DNA of 49,670 bases, taken from Prevotellaceae bacterium UBA6974 (GTDB lineage Bacteria; Bacteroidota; Bacteroidia; Bacteroidales; Bacteroidaceae). Position numbers and translations under genes: made by a program. Below are positions 25,870-34,979 of this stretch, one piece after another; positions within the stretch are counted from its first letter, which is position 1, and every line of letters begins with the position of its first letter. Below the pieces are notes generated by a model that did not search any database, was not told where the DNA came from, and saw only the letters and a program-made list of their open reading frames with translations. The stretch covers positions 19,337 to 69,006 of the forward strand of contig DJYQ01000044.1 of assembly GCA_002450165.1 (NCBI GenBank), written 5' to 3'.

Positions 25870-26538
25870 ATGGAAATCATTTGGCAGGATTTGGTCAAGC
25901 TATTTACGGACCTTGCCATAACTGTACGCATTCCCACATCATTCCTGGTAATCGAGTTTATCGGAACCTTTGCCTTTGCCCTGTCCGGCATCAGGCTTGC
26001 CAGTGCAAAACAGTTTGACATATTCGGTGCATGGATTGTAGGTATGGCCACAGCCATCGGTGGAGGCACCCTGCGTGATATATTACTGGACATCCACCCC
26101 TTCTGGATGGAAAACAGCATCTACTTTATCTGGTGCGCAATTGCAGTCGTCTTTGTACATATTTTCAGCAAGCACCTGGTAAGAAGAGAAAACACCTGGT
26201 TCATTTTTGACACTATAGGACTAGCCCTGTTTAACGTCGTCGGGATTGAGAAGACCCTGCAGATGGGATTTCCCATGTGGGTTGCGATTACAATGGGTTC
26301 CATGACAGGTGCCGCAGGCGGTGTTATCCGTGACGTACTGATTAACGAGGTTCCGCTTATCTTCCGCAAGGAAATCTACGCCCTGGCATGCGTTGCCGGA
26401 GGCATTGTCTATGCCATACTCTACTCCTGCGGGCTGAACGAAGCCGTAAATGCACTGATATCCAGCATCGTTGTAATCTCAGTAAGATGCCTTGCCGTAA
26501 AGTTCCACTGGCATCTGCCAATAGTAAAAGGCAAATAA
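25870..26538 (+). CDS. TRIC-type cation channel family protein (UPF0126/YadS)
   Basis: 222 residues, seven hydrophobic segments. The duplicated half-unit signature is present twice: GGGTLRDILL with HPFWM and GGVIRDVLI with VPLIF, which contain the glycine and arginine residues of prokaryotic TRIC channels. TRIC proteins form trimers that pass monovalent cations. It is 13 bases after the pqqD-like gene, but its link to the upstream trio is only positional. Confidence 0.9.
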   Translation: MEIIWQDLVKLFTDLAITVRIPTSFLVIEFIGTFAFALSGIRLASAKQFDIFGAWIVGMATAIGGGTLRDILLDIHPFWMENSIYFIWCAIAVVFVHIFSKHLVRRENTWFIFDTIGLALFNVVGIEKTLQMGFPMWVAITMGSMTGAAGGVIRDVLINEVPLIFRKEIYALACVAGGIVYAILYSCGLNEAVNALISSIVVISVRCLAVKFHWHLPIVKGK

Positions 26539-26556
26539 TACCACATCCCCAAGCAA

Positions 26557-27801
26557 ATGCAAGACGTCAGGACCATAATACGGCTGATTACCTCACTCCT
26601 GTTAATATCAACAACAGGAAGTGTTCTGTCCCAGAATATGGTTTATGACCCGAACATCAAGACCCTGCAGGTCACAAAGAACAGCAACCCACTGCTTCCT
26701 GCCGTTATAAAACTGGGCAGCTCGTCATACTTGACATTCTCATGGGACGAGATGAGTCACGACTACCACCGCTACATCTATCGTCTGGAACACTGCACAT
26801 GGGACTGGCAGACATCGGACGACATGTTCGAAAGTGAATGGTTGGGAGGGCTGAACAATCTTCCCGTTGAAGACTATCACACCAGTTTCAACACCACCCA
26901 GATATACACACATTATTCATTCTCCATTCCCAACGCCAACACCTCCGTCCTGCTAAGCGGCAACTACCGCCTGCAGGTTTTCGAGGACGGCAACGAGGAC
27001 AAAGGACCTGTTCTGGAAAGCCGTTTTCAGGTATATGAGGACATTGTCGGCATCTTCTGCGATGTAAGTTCCAACACAGACATAGACTGTAACAACTCTC
27101 ACCAACAAGTAACACTTGCCATGCGCTACGGACAGCTTGATGTATCAGATCCCAACAGTCAGATTCACACCGTTGTGACACAAAACCGCCGGCCAATGCG
27201 CACCGTAACAAACATACCGGCAAACATTCGCAGTAACACCGGTTTGGAATGGACCCACCGCCAAGACCTGATTTTTCCAGCAGGAAACGAGTATCATAAA
27301 TTCGAAATCCTGGATGTCCACGTAAGCGGCATGAACGTGGACAACATGCGATGGTACGACCCCTTCTTCCACGCCACGCTATGGGAAAATGTAGTCGAAC
27401 TGAATTACCTGTCCGCCGAGGACCAAAACGGAGCATTCTACCCACGCACACAAAACCAGACAGACAATAATACACAATCCGAATACGTCATCGTGCATTT
27501 CGCCCTGAAAAGCCCAAGACTTAACGGCAATGTCTATGTAAACGGACAATGGAGCAACGGAGAATGTGACCCCAGTTGCCGCATGGAGTACAACGAGACA
27601 GAACGACGCTACGAAGCTGCCATTATGCTGAAACAGGGATTCTACAACTACCAATATATACTGGAAGACGGATCGACCAAAAAGACGATGGGAGACTTCT
27701 GGCAGACCGAGAACGAGTACCAGACCTTCATCTACTTCCGCGACCTGGGAGGGCGATACGACCGTCTTGTAGGCTTCGCCTGTGTAAAATCCTGCCTGTG
27801 A
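26557..27801 (+). CDS. Type IX secretion system plug protein (DUF5103)
   Basis: 414 residues with a signal peptide (RLITSLLLISTTGSVLS). MVYDPNIKTLQVTKNSNPLLPAVIKL and YIYRLEHCTWDWQTSDDMFESEWL are signature sequences of the T9SS plug N-terminal domain, with further beta-rich domains ending near FWQTENEYQTFIYFRDLGGRYDRLVGF. In T9SS the plug protein closes the SprA channel when it is not loaded with cargo. It is 18 bases after the TRIC gene and 22 bases before the cupin gene, so it is embedded in a mixed operon. Together with the PorZ-like gene it points to an active T9SS. Confidence 0.88.
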   Translation: MQDVRTIIRLITSLLLISTTGSVLSQNMVYDPNIKTLQVTKNSNPLLPAVIKLGSSSYLTFSWDEMSHDYHRYIYRLEHCTWDWQTSDDMFESEWLGGLNNLPVEDYHTSFNTTQIYTHYSFSIPNANTSVLLSGNYRLQVFEDGNEDKGPVLESRFQVYEDIVGIFCDVSSNTDIDCNNSHQQVTLAMRYGQLDVSDPNSQIHTVVTQNRRPMRTVTNIPANIRSNTGLEWTHRQDLIFPAGNEYHKFEILDVHVSGMNVDNMRWYDPFFHATLWENVVELNYLSAEDQNGAFYPRTQNQTDNNTQSEYVIVHFALKSPRLNGNVYVNGQWSNGECDPSCRMEYNETERRYEAAIMLKQGFYNYQYILEDGSTKKTMGDFWQTENEYQTFIYFRDLGGRYDRLVGFACVKSCL

Positions 27802-27823
27802 CAAACATCAAATACTGCTCCTA

Positions 27824-28237
27824 ATGACATACACTATAGACGACTGCAAGCTAATAGAATTGCCCAAGGAAGAAGATCCACGCGGCAGTTTGACATACCT
27901 CTACGAGCACGTCCAGGTACCCTTTGCCATCAACCGCGTATTCTACATCTACGACGTACCTGCCGGCAAGGACCGGGGAGCACATGCACACAAGGAATGC
28001 TGGCAATTTATCATTGCCGCAAGCGGAGCCCTGGAAGTATATCTCAGCGACGGCACACACGAAAAAAGCGTCCTGCTCAACCGACCGTTCCGCGGATTGC
28101 TGGTTCCGCCCGGCATATGGGCACACGAACGCGAATTTACCACAGGCGCCCTATGCCTGGTACTTGCCAGCCATCCATACAGCGAAGAAGACTATATCCG
28201 CAACTTTGATGAATATCTGTCGATATACACGAGATAG
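27824..28237 (+). CDS. FdtA/QdtA-like cupin sugar ketoisomerase
   Basis: 137 residues with the typical layout of dTDP-4-keto-6-deoxyglucose 3,4-ketoisomerases: KEEDPRGSLTYLYE, INRVFYIYDVPAGKDRGAHAHKECWQF and a cupin end with LLVPPGIWAHEREF. The His pair in GAHAH is the expected active-site part. The product would be a 3-keto sugar used for 3-amino-3,6-dideoxyhexoses in surface glycan. The usual companion aminotransferase is not in this window; a FemAB/GNAT-like protein follows with a 29-base overlap. Confidence 0.85.
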   Translation: MTYTIDDCKLIELPKEEDPRGSLTYLYEHVQVPFAINRVFYIYDVPAGKDRGAHAHKECWQFIIAASGALEVYLSDGTHEKSVLLNRPFRGLLVPPGIWAHEREFTTGALCLVLASHPYSEEDYIRNFDEYLSIYTR

Positions 28238-29159
28238 GAAACCCGAGTGGGATGCCTTTGTCTGCAAAGCAAAGAACGCAAGCTTCCTGTTCATGCGCGA
28301 CTACATGGATTACCACGCAGAACGGTTCGCTGACCATTCCCTGATGTATTACGATGACAAGGGAAGGCTAACCGCCATAATGCCCGCCAACGAAGACAAC
28401 CACATCCTGTACAGCCACCAGGGTCTTACATACGGTGGATTGGTTCTGACCACCCAAATCCGCGCCACGGAAGTCGGCAAGATTTTTTCCACTACCATAG
28501 TATATTTAAGGAAACAAGGATTTACCCAATGGTACTACAAACAGATTCCGTCAATATACAGCCAATACCCATCACAGGAAGACGAATATTGGCTATGGCG
28601 GAACAATGCCACACTCACCTGCTGCAACCTGTCCTGCACGGTCAAACTGGACACAAACCCACCGATACCATGGGAACGCCGGAGAAAAAGATGTCTAAAA
28701 CGGGCCCAGGAAGCAGGCATGCACATAACAGAAAATGCAGACATAGACACATTCTGGCCTATTATGACAGCCAATCTAAGGGACAAATATGGTGCAACGC
28801 CCGTTCACACACTGGACGAAATGAAGATGCTACAGGCAAGGTTCCCAGACAATATTCACATATACCTGTGCATGGACAATGACAACGTTGCACATGCCGG
28901 AGCAGTAGTATATGCCACAAACACGCAGACAATACACGTCCAATATGCACACGCAGACAATACAGGCAAGACAAACGGAGCCATAGACCTCCTGTATAGC
29001 GTACTGATTGACAGATACCAAGCATTGGGCTACACCTATTTCGACATCGGTACCAGCAACGAGCAGGGAGGCTGGATACTGAACGAAAAACTCATAGAGC
29101 AGAAGGAAGGTTTCGGTGGGCGCGGCATTACCTACAAACAATGGAGAATCACACTATGA
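28209..29159 (+). CDS. FemAB/GNAT-type acyltransferase-like protein
   Basis: 316 residues from ATG 28209 (MNICRYTRDRKPEWDAFVCKAKNASFLF). A longer in-frame stretch from 27924 is antisense-free but overlaps the cupin gene in another frame and is not protein-like, so it is left out. The body resembles the Acetyltransf_6/FemAB fold: RDYMDYHAERF, a basic WERRRKRCLKRAQEAG and a late YTYFDIGTSNEQGGWILNEKL. It may acylate an amino sugar made with the FdtA-like enzyme, or transfer an amino acid; both are inferences from family and position. It ends in a 6-base overlap with a convergent acyltransferase gene. Confidence 0.78.
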   Translation: MNICRYTRDRKPEWDAFVCKAKNASFLFMRDYMDYHAERFADHSLMYYDDKGRLTAIMPANEDNHILYSHQGLTYGGLVLTTQIRATEVGKIFSTTIVYLRKQGFTQWYYKQIPSIYSQYPSQEDEYWLWRNNATLTCCNLSCTVKLDTNPPIPWERRRKRCLKRAQEAGMHITENADIDTFWPIMTANLRDKYGATPVHTLDEMKMLQARFPDNIHIYLCMDNDNVAHAGAVVYATNTQTIHVQYAHADNTGKTNGAIDLLYSVLIDRYQALGYTYFDIGTSNEQGGWILNEKLIEQKEGFGGRGITYKQWRITL

Positions 29160-30107
29160 TTCTGCCTTGTCCAACGGTATAAGCTCCTTTTGAGCAAAAA
29201 CATAAGGGAAATAACGTTTCCCCACCAATATTACCGGTATCTCCAGCAGAAAGACCAGCACGACAGCCAACAGCCCCTCATCCGGCAACAGCCTTCCCAC
29301 ATAGTAAATCAACGGAAAATGAGTCAGCAGCACAATTATGCTGTAGCGACCTATAAACGATATGTACGGGATACGGTTCAACCGTTTTGCCAACACAAAC
29401 ACAGCCGCACACCCCGCCAGCCCAGCTGCATACATTCCCATTATCGAATAGCCATAAAAGTTCAGCCTGAACCCCGTATCAGCATAATCATAGTACCACC
29501 CCACAAAAGCCACCACACCAATACACATCACAATCATCAGGATATCATACAGTACGGCAGATTTCCTGTCCGGCCTCATGACGTCCGAATAATTCCTGAT
29601 GGCATATCCGGCATAATAGAAGCCCAGACACGTCATAGCCGTTTCCATATAATACACCTGCTCTGCCAACTGGTTGTCACAACCCTGTCCGCCAGGTAGG
29701 AAAAACCCGACGACAGACAGCACCGTACACAATATCGGCAAGACATACCTGTTGGCACACAACATTTCCAGCCGCATACAGCCATAGAACAACAAGTTGG
29801 AATAAAACAGGCTGCACAGGAACCATATAGGGAAATTACGGAACGTAAGGAATCCCAGAATCAGGAACACAAGATATGGAACAAGCAGATGATTTACCTT
29901 TTTTGTCAGAAAATACCGAAAACTGTCATAAGTCTTGAAGAATATCCCACTCAAAAAGAAATACAATGGCATACGCACATACGACACGGTAAAGTTCAGT
30001 TCCTGAAACTGCACCCACCCATATTTCTCCTGAAAATGCCCAAGGACCACAAGCAACATACACATTCCCTTGGCCAAGTCAATATATTCAATACGTTTTC
30101 TGTCCAT
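29154..30107 (-). CDS. Acyltransferase family 3 membrane protein
   Basis: 317 residues from ATG 30107 (MDRKRIEYIDLAKGMCMLLVVLGHF); an upstream ATG at 30209 would cross the promoter region of the divergent flippase and add a non-homologous segment. The opening with the conserved His in VLGHF and the ten or so hydrophobic helices mark the acyltransferase-3 family, which O-acetylates glycans at the inner membrane. It is alone on its strand, divergent from the flippase gene, and its 3' end overlaps the convergent FemAB-like gene. Confidence 0.85.
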   Translation of the reverse strand: MDRKRIEYIDLAKGMCMLLVVLGHFQEKYGWVQFQELNFTVSYVRMPLYFFLSGIFFKTYDSFRYFLTKKVNHLLVPYLVFLILGFLTFRNFPIWFLCSLFYSNLLFYGCMRLEMLCANRYVLPILCTVLSVVGFFLPGGQGCDNQLAEQVYYMETAMTCLGFYYAGYAIRNYSDVMRPDRKSAVLYDILMIVMCIGVVAFVGWYYDYADTGFRLNFYGYSIMGMYAAGLAGCAAVFVLAKRLNRIPYISFIGRYSIIVLLTHFPLIYYVGRLLPDEGLLAVVLVFLLEIPVILVGKRYFPYVFAQKELIPLDKAES

Positions 30108-30115
30108 TTCCACTG

Positions 30116-30144
30116 CAAAAATACAAAAATATTCCTTATCTTTG
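30116..30144. promoter_or_regulatory. Divergent promoter region, acyltransferase / flippase
   Basis: The plus strand carries TATCTTTG at 30137-30144, 8 bases before the flippase ATG at 30153. The minus strand carries two TATTTTTG boxes (30116-30123 and 30124-30131), 8 and 16 bases before the acyltransferase ATG. All match TAnnTTTG. The 45-base interval holds both promoters, and at least the flippase transcript would have almost no leader. Confidence 0.55.
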
Positions 30145-30152
30145 TACATTGA

Positions 30153-31613
30153 ATGATTCCAACATATAAAAACATACTGAAAGCCAACACCCTGTTTGGC
30201 GGAGTACAAGGGTTAAACATACTCCTCAGCCTTGTCCGCACCAAGATTGTCGCCAAGCTGCTCGAAGAAGAAGGCATCGGACTATATTCCATCTACAACG
30301 AAACACGCGAATTTGTCCACAGCACAAGCAACCTGGGGCTTGACGTCAGCGGTGTCAGAGGTGTATCTGCAGCCTACGAAAAATGGACAGAAGCCGTCAG
30401 CGACGACCAGAAGGCCCTATGCCGGAGCAATATTACCATACAGGTCGCAGTCCTGCGCTCGTGGGTAATTCTCCTCGCCCTTGCCGGTGTCCTTGCAGGC
30501 ATGCTGCTCGCAGCACCCCTCTCGCGCTTCGCCTTTGGCGACTCAAGCCACACATGGGGATACATACTGCTGTCACCCGCAGTAGGTTTCAGCACCATAA
30601 CATGTGGCGAGCTGGCAGTACTGAAAGGACTCAGAAAGCTAAAATCACTGGCAACATTATCCGTACTGAACGTCGCCGCAGGAATCCTCATAACACTTCC
30701 CATCTACTACTTTTGGGGAATCGAAGGTGTACTGCCCGCAATACTGGCATTCTGTGCAGCCAGCATGATACTTACACTCGCCTTCAGCAGCAAAGCCGAA
30801 CGCTTCCAACTGGTATATACCAGAAAAGAATTGCGTGAAGGCCACAAAGCCCTGACCGTAGGCTCCAATTTCGTCATCTGCAGTATTATCGGCCACGCAT
30901 CCCTGATGTGTATCCAAGCCTACCTGAACAACTTTGCCTCACTCAAGGTCGTAGGACTCTACAATGCAGCATACACCCTTACCATGACATACGCAGGACT
31001 CGTCTTCGCTGCGATGGAAACAGACTATTTTCCACGACTGTCCGGAGTTTTTGCAAATATCAAGGAAAGGACAGACACCCTGCTCAAGCAACAGGATGTC
31101 ACCATAATGCTGGTAACCCCACTTCTGGCAGCAATGATTGTTGCCCTGCCGCTCATCGTGCCACTGCTTCTCAGCAGCAAATTCGCAAGCATTGTCCCAA
31201 TGGCCCAGGTTACCACAATCGGATTGCTGTTCCGAGCCATATATCTGCCCAACGCATACATGTCACTTGCAGCAGGGGACAACAAAACCTTCCTGTTCAT
31301 AAATACCATAGGAGCAATCGACATACTGCTCGTACTTGTCGGTTACGAAATGTACGGACTCCTGGGCATGGGAATAGCGCTGACATTACAGAATTTTCTG
31401 GATATGCTCCTCGTAATGACCATATCCAGATGGAAATACGGCATCCGCTTCTCAGCCAGACGGCTCACGGACCTGACCATATTCACACTCTTCCTCTTCG
31501 CCACATATACCATATGTATGGAACTGGAAGGATGGCAATACTGGGTATGCGGCATATCCCTGACCCTGCTGTGCACAATATATTCAGTACATAAGTTCAA
31601 CCAAGGAAAATAA
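30153..31613 (+). CDS. O-antigen/lipid-linked repeat flippase, Wzx-like
   Basis: 486 residues, 12-14 hydrophobic helices with short polar loops, as in the polysaccharide transporter (MOP) superfamily. ILKANTLFGGVQGLNILLSLVRTKIVAKLLEEEGIG is the family start, with the conserved early SLVRTK. It would flip an undecaprenyl-linked oligosaccharide to the periplasm. It heads a plus-strand operon with a GT2 (gap 11) and an ATP-grasp gene. Confidence 0.9.
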   Translation: MIPTYKNILKANTLFGGVQGLNILLSLVRTKIVAKLLEEEGIGLYSIYNETREFVHSTSNLGLDVSGVRGVSAAYEKWTEAVSDDQKALCRSNITIQVAVLRSWVILLALAGVLAGMLLAAPLSRFAFGDSSHTWGYILLSPAVGFSTITCGELAVLKGLRKLKSLATLSVLNVAAGILITLPIYYFWGIEGVLPAILAFCAASMILTLAFSSKAERFQLVYTRKELREGHKALTVGSNFVICSIIGHASLMCIQAYLNNFASLKVVGLYNAAYTLTMTYAGLVFAAMETDYFPRLSGVFANIKERTDTLLKQQDVTIMLVTPLLAAMIVALPLIVPLLLSSKFASIVPMAQVTTIGLLFRAIYLPNAYMSLAAGDNKTFLFINTIGAIDILLVLVGYEMYGLLGMGIALTLQNFLDMLLVMTISRWKYGIRFSARRLTDLTIFTLFLFATYTICMELEGWQYWVCGISLTLLCTIYSVHKFNQGK

Positions 31614-31624
31614 TCCTGACTACC

Positions 31625-32620
31625 GTGACCCAAGGTCTTGTCTCCATAATCGTTGCCGCATACAATGCCGCCAATCTTCTGCCCAGATGCCTGGATTCCC
31701 TCGTATCCCAGACATACGGCAACTTGGAAATTATCATCATCAACGATGCCTCGACCGACAATACCCAGGATATAATTAACACATATCAGGCCCGCGACAG
31801 CCGCATCATAGCCCTCAGTATGCCAGTCAACAGCGGAGCCCCCGCAGCACGGAACGAAGGCATGAAACATACCCGCGGTGAATTCATGACAATGGTCGAT
31901 GCCGACGATGAAATCGCCGCAAATACCATCGAATTGTGTATAAAAGACTTTCGGGACAACCCCAATCTGGATTTCGTTACCTTCGACCTCTGTCTTAAAG
32001 ACCCCGCCACAAACCAAACAACACCATTCAGGACCAATCCACAGGTACCCAAGGTAATGACCGGTCAGGAAGCATGCTACTGGAGCATCCTGTACGACTT
32101 TGCACCCAACGGCATGTCCCGCTCACCGCTGGAGCAGAACATGCCCGCACTTGCCCAATACGGTCAACACAGCGACGAAACCGTGACACACTTGATTTTT
32201 CTCAATGCCAGATACGTCAAATTAGGCACAGGCAGATACTACTATTACCAGATGCCGTATTCCGTCACACACCAGATAAGCGCCAGACGCATGGAAATTC
32301 TCGACAGCCGCCTGCTTCTCAAGAAACAGCTGGAGGAACGCAAGGTGCCAGACAAAATACTGCTCCGGCTGGAGAAACGCAGATGGAAGGAATACATCAG
32401 CATGTGCTATTTCTACTGGAAAAACAAAAAACACCTCACTCCCTTGGAACAACGCCAAGCCATACGCAAGCTCAGGGATGTATATGACACCTTCACATAC
32501 ACCAGGCTTCCCCTTAGCACCGTACTCAAGCCGCGCTTCATGATGCTACCGACATTCGGCATATTCTACCTGCAACTGAAAACAATATTTACCCTAAAGC
32601 TGATAAACGTATGTCCATGA
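31625..32620 (+). CDS. GT2 family glycosyltransferase
   Basis: 331 residues starting with GTG at 31625 (MTQGLVSIIVAAYN), 11 bases after the flippase stop; no ATG lies nearby. NDASTDNTQD is the nucleotide-binding motif, GAPAARNEGMKHTRG the following helix and VDADDE the metal-binding DxD. The C-terminal half is rich in basic residues (RRWKEYISMCYFYWKNKKHL) and may lie on the membrane. Sugar unknown. Confidence 0.9.
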   Translation: MTQGLVSIIVAAYNAANLLPRCLDSLVSQTYGNLEIIIINDASTDNTQDIINTYQARDSRIIALSMPVNSGAPAARNEGMKHTRGEFMTMVDADDEIAANTIELCIKDFRDNPNLDFVTFDLCLKDPATNQTTPFRTNPQVPKVMTGQEACYWSILYDFAPNGMSRSPLEQNMPALAQYGQHSDETVTHLIFLNARYVKLGTGRYYYYQMPYSVTHQISARRMEILDSRLLLKKQLEERKVPDKILLRLEKRRWKEYISMCYFYWKNKKHLTPLEQRQAIRKLRDVYDTFTYTRLPLSTVLKPRFMMLPTFGIFYLQLKTIFTLKLINVCP

Positions 32621-33846
32621 AGCAGAAACGAATCCTGATTCTCGGTGGCAACATCGTTCAGGCCGAAGCCATCATGACCGCCAGGAGACTTGGCTATTAC
32701 GTCATCAGCAGCGACCTGCACCCCGACAACCCCGGACACTTCATTGCCAACCACTATTGCAAGACAGACATAACAGACCCTGACGCCGTACTGAAAGAAG
32801 CCCTGCGACTGAGGATTGACGGCATTGTACCCTACAGCTCTGACGCATTGGCAACGACAGCCTCGTACGTTGCCCAACAAATGGGACTGCCGGGAAATCC
32901 ATACCAATCCGTTAATATACTCACGCACAAAGATCTGTTCCGCGATTTCCTGCGGAAAAACAGTTTCGCCACTCCCTGGTCAGACAGCTTTGACGACCCA
33001 AATGACGCAAAAGAATATCTCCGCAACAAGCAACGTCAGGCCAATGGCAGTATTACAGCCATAATGAAACCCGTCGATTCGGCAGGAAGCCGCGGAGTCT
33101 TTCGCATTTCCCAGCCAGACGAAATCAGCAAAAATTGGGAAACCTCAATATCCTACTCAACAGCAGGACGCATAATTATCGAAGAATTCATCGAGAAATC
33201 AGGTCCTCAGGTTGACGGTGACGTATTCGTGCATGACGGCAAAATCATCTTTGCCGGCTTTGCCGACCAGCACCACGTTGCAGGACTTTCGCAACTTGTT
33301 CCAGTATCCCTCAGCACACCCACTCGACATTCAGGCGAAACCATCAACCATGCCATTGATGAACTGCAAAGACTCTTCACCCTACTCCATTTCAACAGCG
33401 GCCCCTGCAACGTCGAGTTTATTGTCGGAACAGACGGACGCATCTATTTCATCGATCTGGGTCCACGCAACGGAGGGTGCAACATCCCATACCTTGAAAA
33501 AGAAGCCTATGGATTTGACGAGGACACCTTCACAATCCGCGAAGCCGTCGGAGACAAGATACCGGAATGGAACCATCTCCTCGGTAACAACAACGGTCAC
33601 AACTGCGTCATGTACTACCGCCCCTACCCACAACAGGACGGAATATACCAAGACCTGTGGATGTCAGATACATTCCGCGCATCCGTAATCAAGGTCACCC
33701 CACTGATGAAACCAGGACAAAAAATCAACCTGACACATAACGGAGACGATTCAGCAGCAGTCGTCTTTGCCCGCTTCGACAACGACGAAGATATGCAGGC
33801 AACAATCAGCGACATATCACGGCACCTGCGCGTTATCGTACGATAG
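32617..33846 (+). CDS. ATP-grasp ligase-like protein
   Basis: 409 residues from the ATG at 32617, which overlaps the GT2 stop as ATGA; an ATG two codons earlier (32611) is an alternative. RILILGGNIVQAEAIMTARRLG begins the pre-ATP-grasp Rossmann domain; IMKPVDSAGSRGV is the ATP-binding lid, IIEEFI and VDGDVFVHDGKIIFAGF the central part, and FIDLGPRNGG carries the metal-binding residues near the end. Such proteins join a carboxylate to an amine or thiol with ATP. In glycan loci they may decorate an amino sugar with an amino acid or lactyl group, but the substrate here is unknown. Confidence 0.85.
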   Translation: MKQKRILILGGNIVQAEAIMTARRLGYYVISSDLHPDNPGHFIANHYCKTDITDPDAVLKEALRLRIDGIVPYSSDALATTASYVAQQMGLPGNPYQSVNILTHKDLFRDFLRKNSFATPWSDSFDDPNDAKEYLRNKQRQANGSITAIMKPVDSAGSRGVFRISQPDEISKNWETSISYSTAGRIIIEEFIEKSGPQVDGDVFVHDGKIIFAGFADQHHVAGLSQLVPVSLSTPTRHSGETINHAIDELQRLFTLLHFNSGPCNVEFIVGTDGRIYFIDLGPRNGGCNIPYLEKEAYGFDEDTFTIREAVGDKIPEWNHLLGNNNGHNCVMYYRPYPQQDGIYQDLWMSDTFRASVIKVTPLMKPGQKINLTHNGDDSAAVVFARFDNDEDMQATISDISRHLRVIVR

Positions 33847-33850
33847 ATAA

Positions 33851-34978
33851 CTACGCCCTGCACAGCAATTTACCGTACAATTCCTCATACCGGCGCGACA
33901 CCATGACATACTCATGATTTCGAGCCACATATTCCCTGCTTTCCAACTTCAGCCTGTTTACCAGTTCGGGATTCAGTATCAGCCGCTCCAGTTTTTCGTA
34001 CACATCCCCATAACTGGGATAGACATTCACAATCGGTCTGACCTGGTACTCCCCCAGTTGCTCATAATGCTCAGGCTCCGCCCCGCTTACAGCCACAATC
34101 CCCTTGGACATGGCTAGCAAGGCATTCATACCAGGCCCATACGAATATATCTGATCCAAAAGAACGTCTGCCGAATCCATCATCCTGCTATATTCGTCAA
34201 AAGACACCCCATTTGCAACCAGCAGTTCCATCCTGTCAGGATAGCGGCCCAGCAAGTCTCTGGCAACCTGCAGCATTATATCCGTACCCTTCATCTCGGC
34301 CCTCTCCCTGCTGATTCCGATAAATACCCTGACCCTGCCTTCCACCTTCCTGACTGTCATATCAGGCACGGCATACGCAAACGGTATGCTTACCAGCTTG
34401 CTCCTCAGCCTTTCCCCGTTGGGCGAAGTATCCTCGCTCAGACTATAAGGCAACCAATACTCATACGCGCACGCCACGATAGCATCACAATGCTTAGCCA
34501 CATAACGCGTCAGCCTTCCCTTCTCGCCATACAGCCAATCCCTCGTCTGCGTCCTGACATAGTCACAGCAATGTTCCTCGTCACCTATGTAAAAGTCCGA
34601 ATACCGCATGACCATCCGCCGCGTATGCAACTCAGGATAATAGTAATCATCACCCGCAGCCAACAGGACAACCCTCCCGTTATGCCTTTTCAGATAGTCA
34701 AATACCCAGTACAGTCGCTCAGCCTTCAACTCAAGAAACACAGGATTGATAAGTTGGACGATATCATACCCCCTCATCCGCCAAAGCGCAGGCAACAGAC
34801 GGCACGCGAAAGAAAGCGTTCCGACCAATCCTCCCTCCCTCGCAAGGTTTATGTCACGCGAATACCCCCTCCAGAAATCCCCGTTGCTGGCAACAGTAAC
34901 CTCGTGACCCAGTTTTCGCAATCCCTGCGCAAGAGTATTGTGAACATTACTGTATTCACCCAGGAGCAATATTCTCAT
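33851..34978 (-). CDS. GT-B glycosyltransferase (GT4-like)
   Basis: 375 residues from ATG 34978 (MRILLLGEYSNVHNT). An in-frame ATG at 34990 would add MQDR and overlap the subtilase gene by 11 bases. GEYSNVHNTLAQGLRKLGHEV is the glycine-rich start of GT-B enzymes. SRERAEMKGTDIML lies at the donor domain, and MDSADVLLDQIYSYGPGMNALLAMSKGIV replaces the common EX7E region. It is the last gene of the minus-strand operon and faces the ATP-grasp gene with a 4-base gap, so neither has its own obvious terminator. Confidence 0.85.
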   Translation of the reverse strand: MRILLLGEYSNVHNTLAQGLRKLGHEVTVASNGDFWRGYSRDINLAREGGLVGTLSFACRLLPALWRMRGYDIVQLINPVFLELKAERLYWVFDYLKRHNGRVVLLAAGDDYYYPELHTRRMVMRYSDFYIGDEEHCCDYVRTQTRDWLYGEKGRLTRYVAKHCDAIVACAYEYWLPYSLSEDTSPNGERLRSKLVSIPFAYAVPDMTVRKVEGRVRVFIGISRERAEMKGTDIMLQVARDLLGRYPDRMELLVANGVSFDEYSRMMDSADVLLDQIYSYGPGMNALLAMSKGIVAVSGAEPEHYEQLGEYQVRPIVNVYPSYGDVYEKLERLILNPELVNRLKLESREYVARNHEYVMVSRRYEELYGKLLCRA

Positions 34979-34979
34979 C

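Noticed and set aside
27924..28208. N-terminal extension of the FemAB-like protein
   Set aside because: It overlaps the cupin gene in another frame and has no resemblance to the family; the ATG at 28209 is preferred.
30108..30209. N-terminal extension of the acyltransferase at 29154-30107
   Set aside because: It would cover the divergent promoter and the start of the flippase gene; the family pattern starts at MDRKRIEY.
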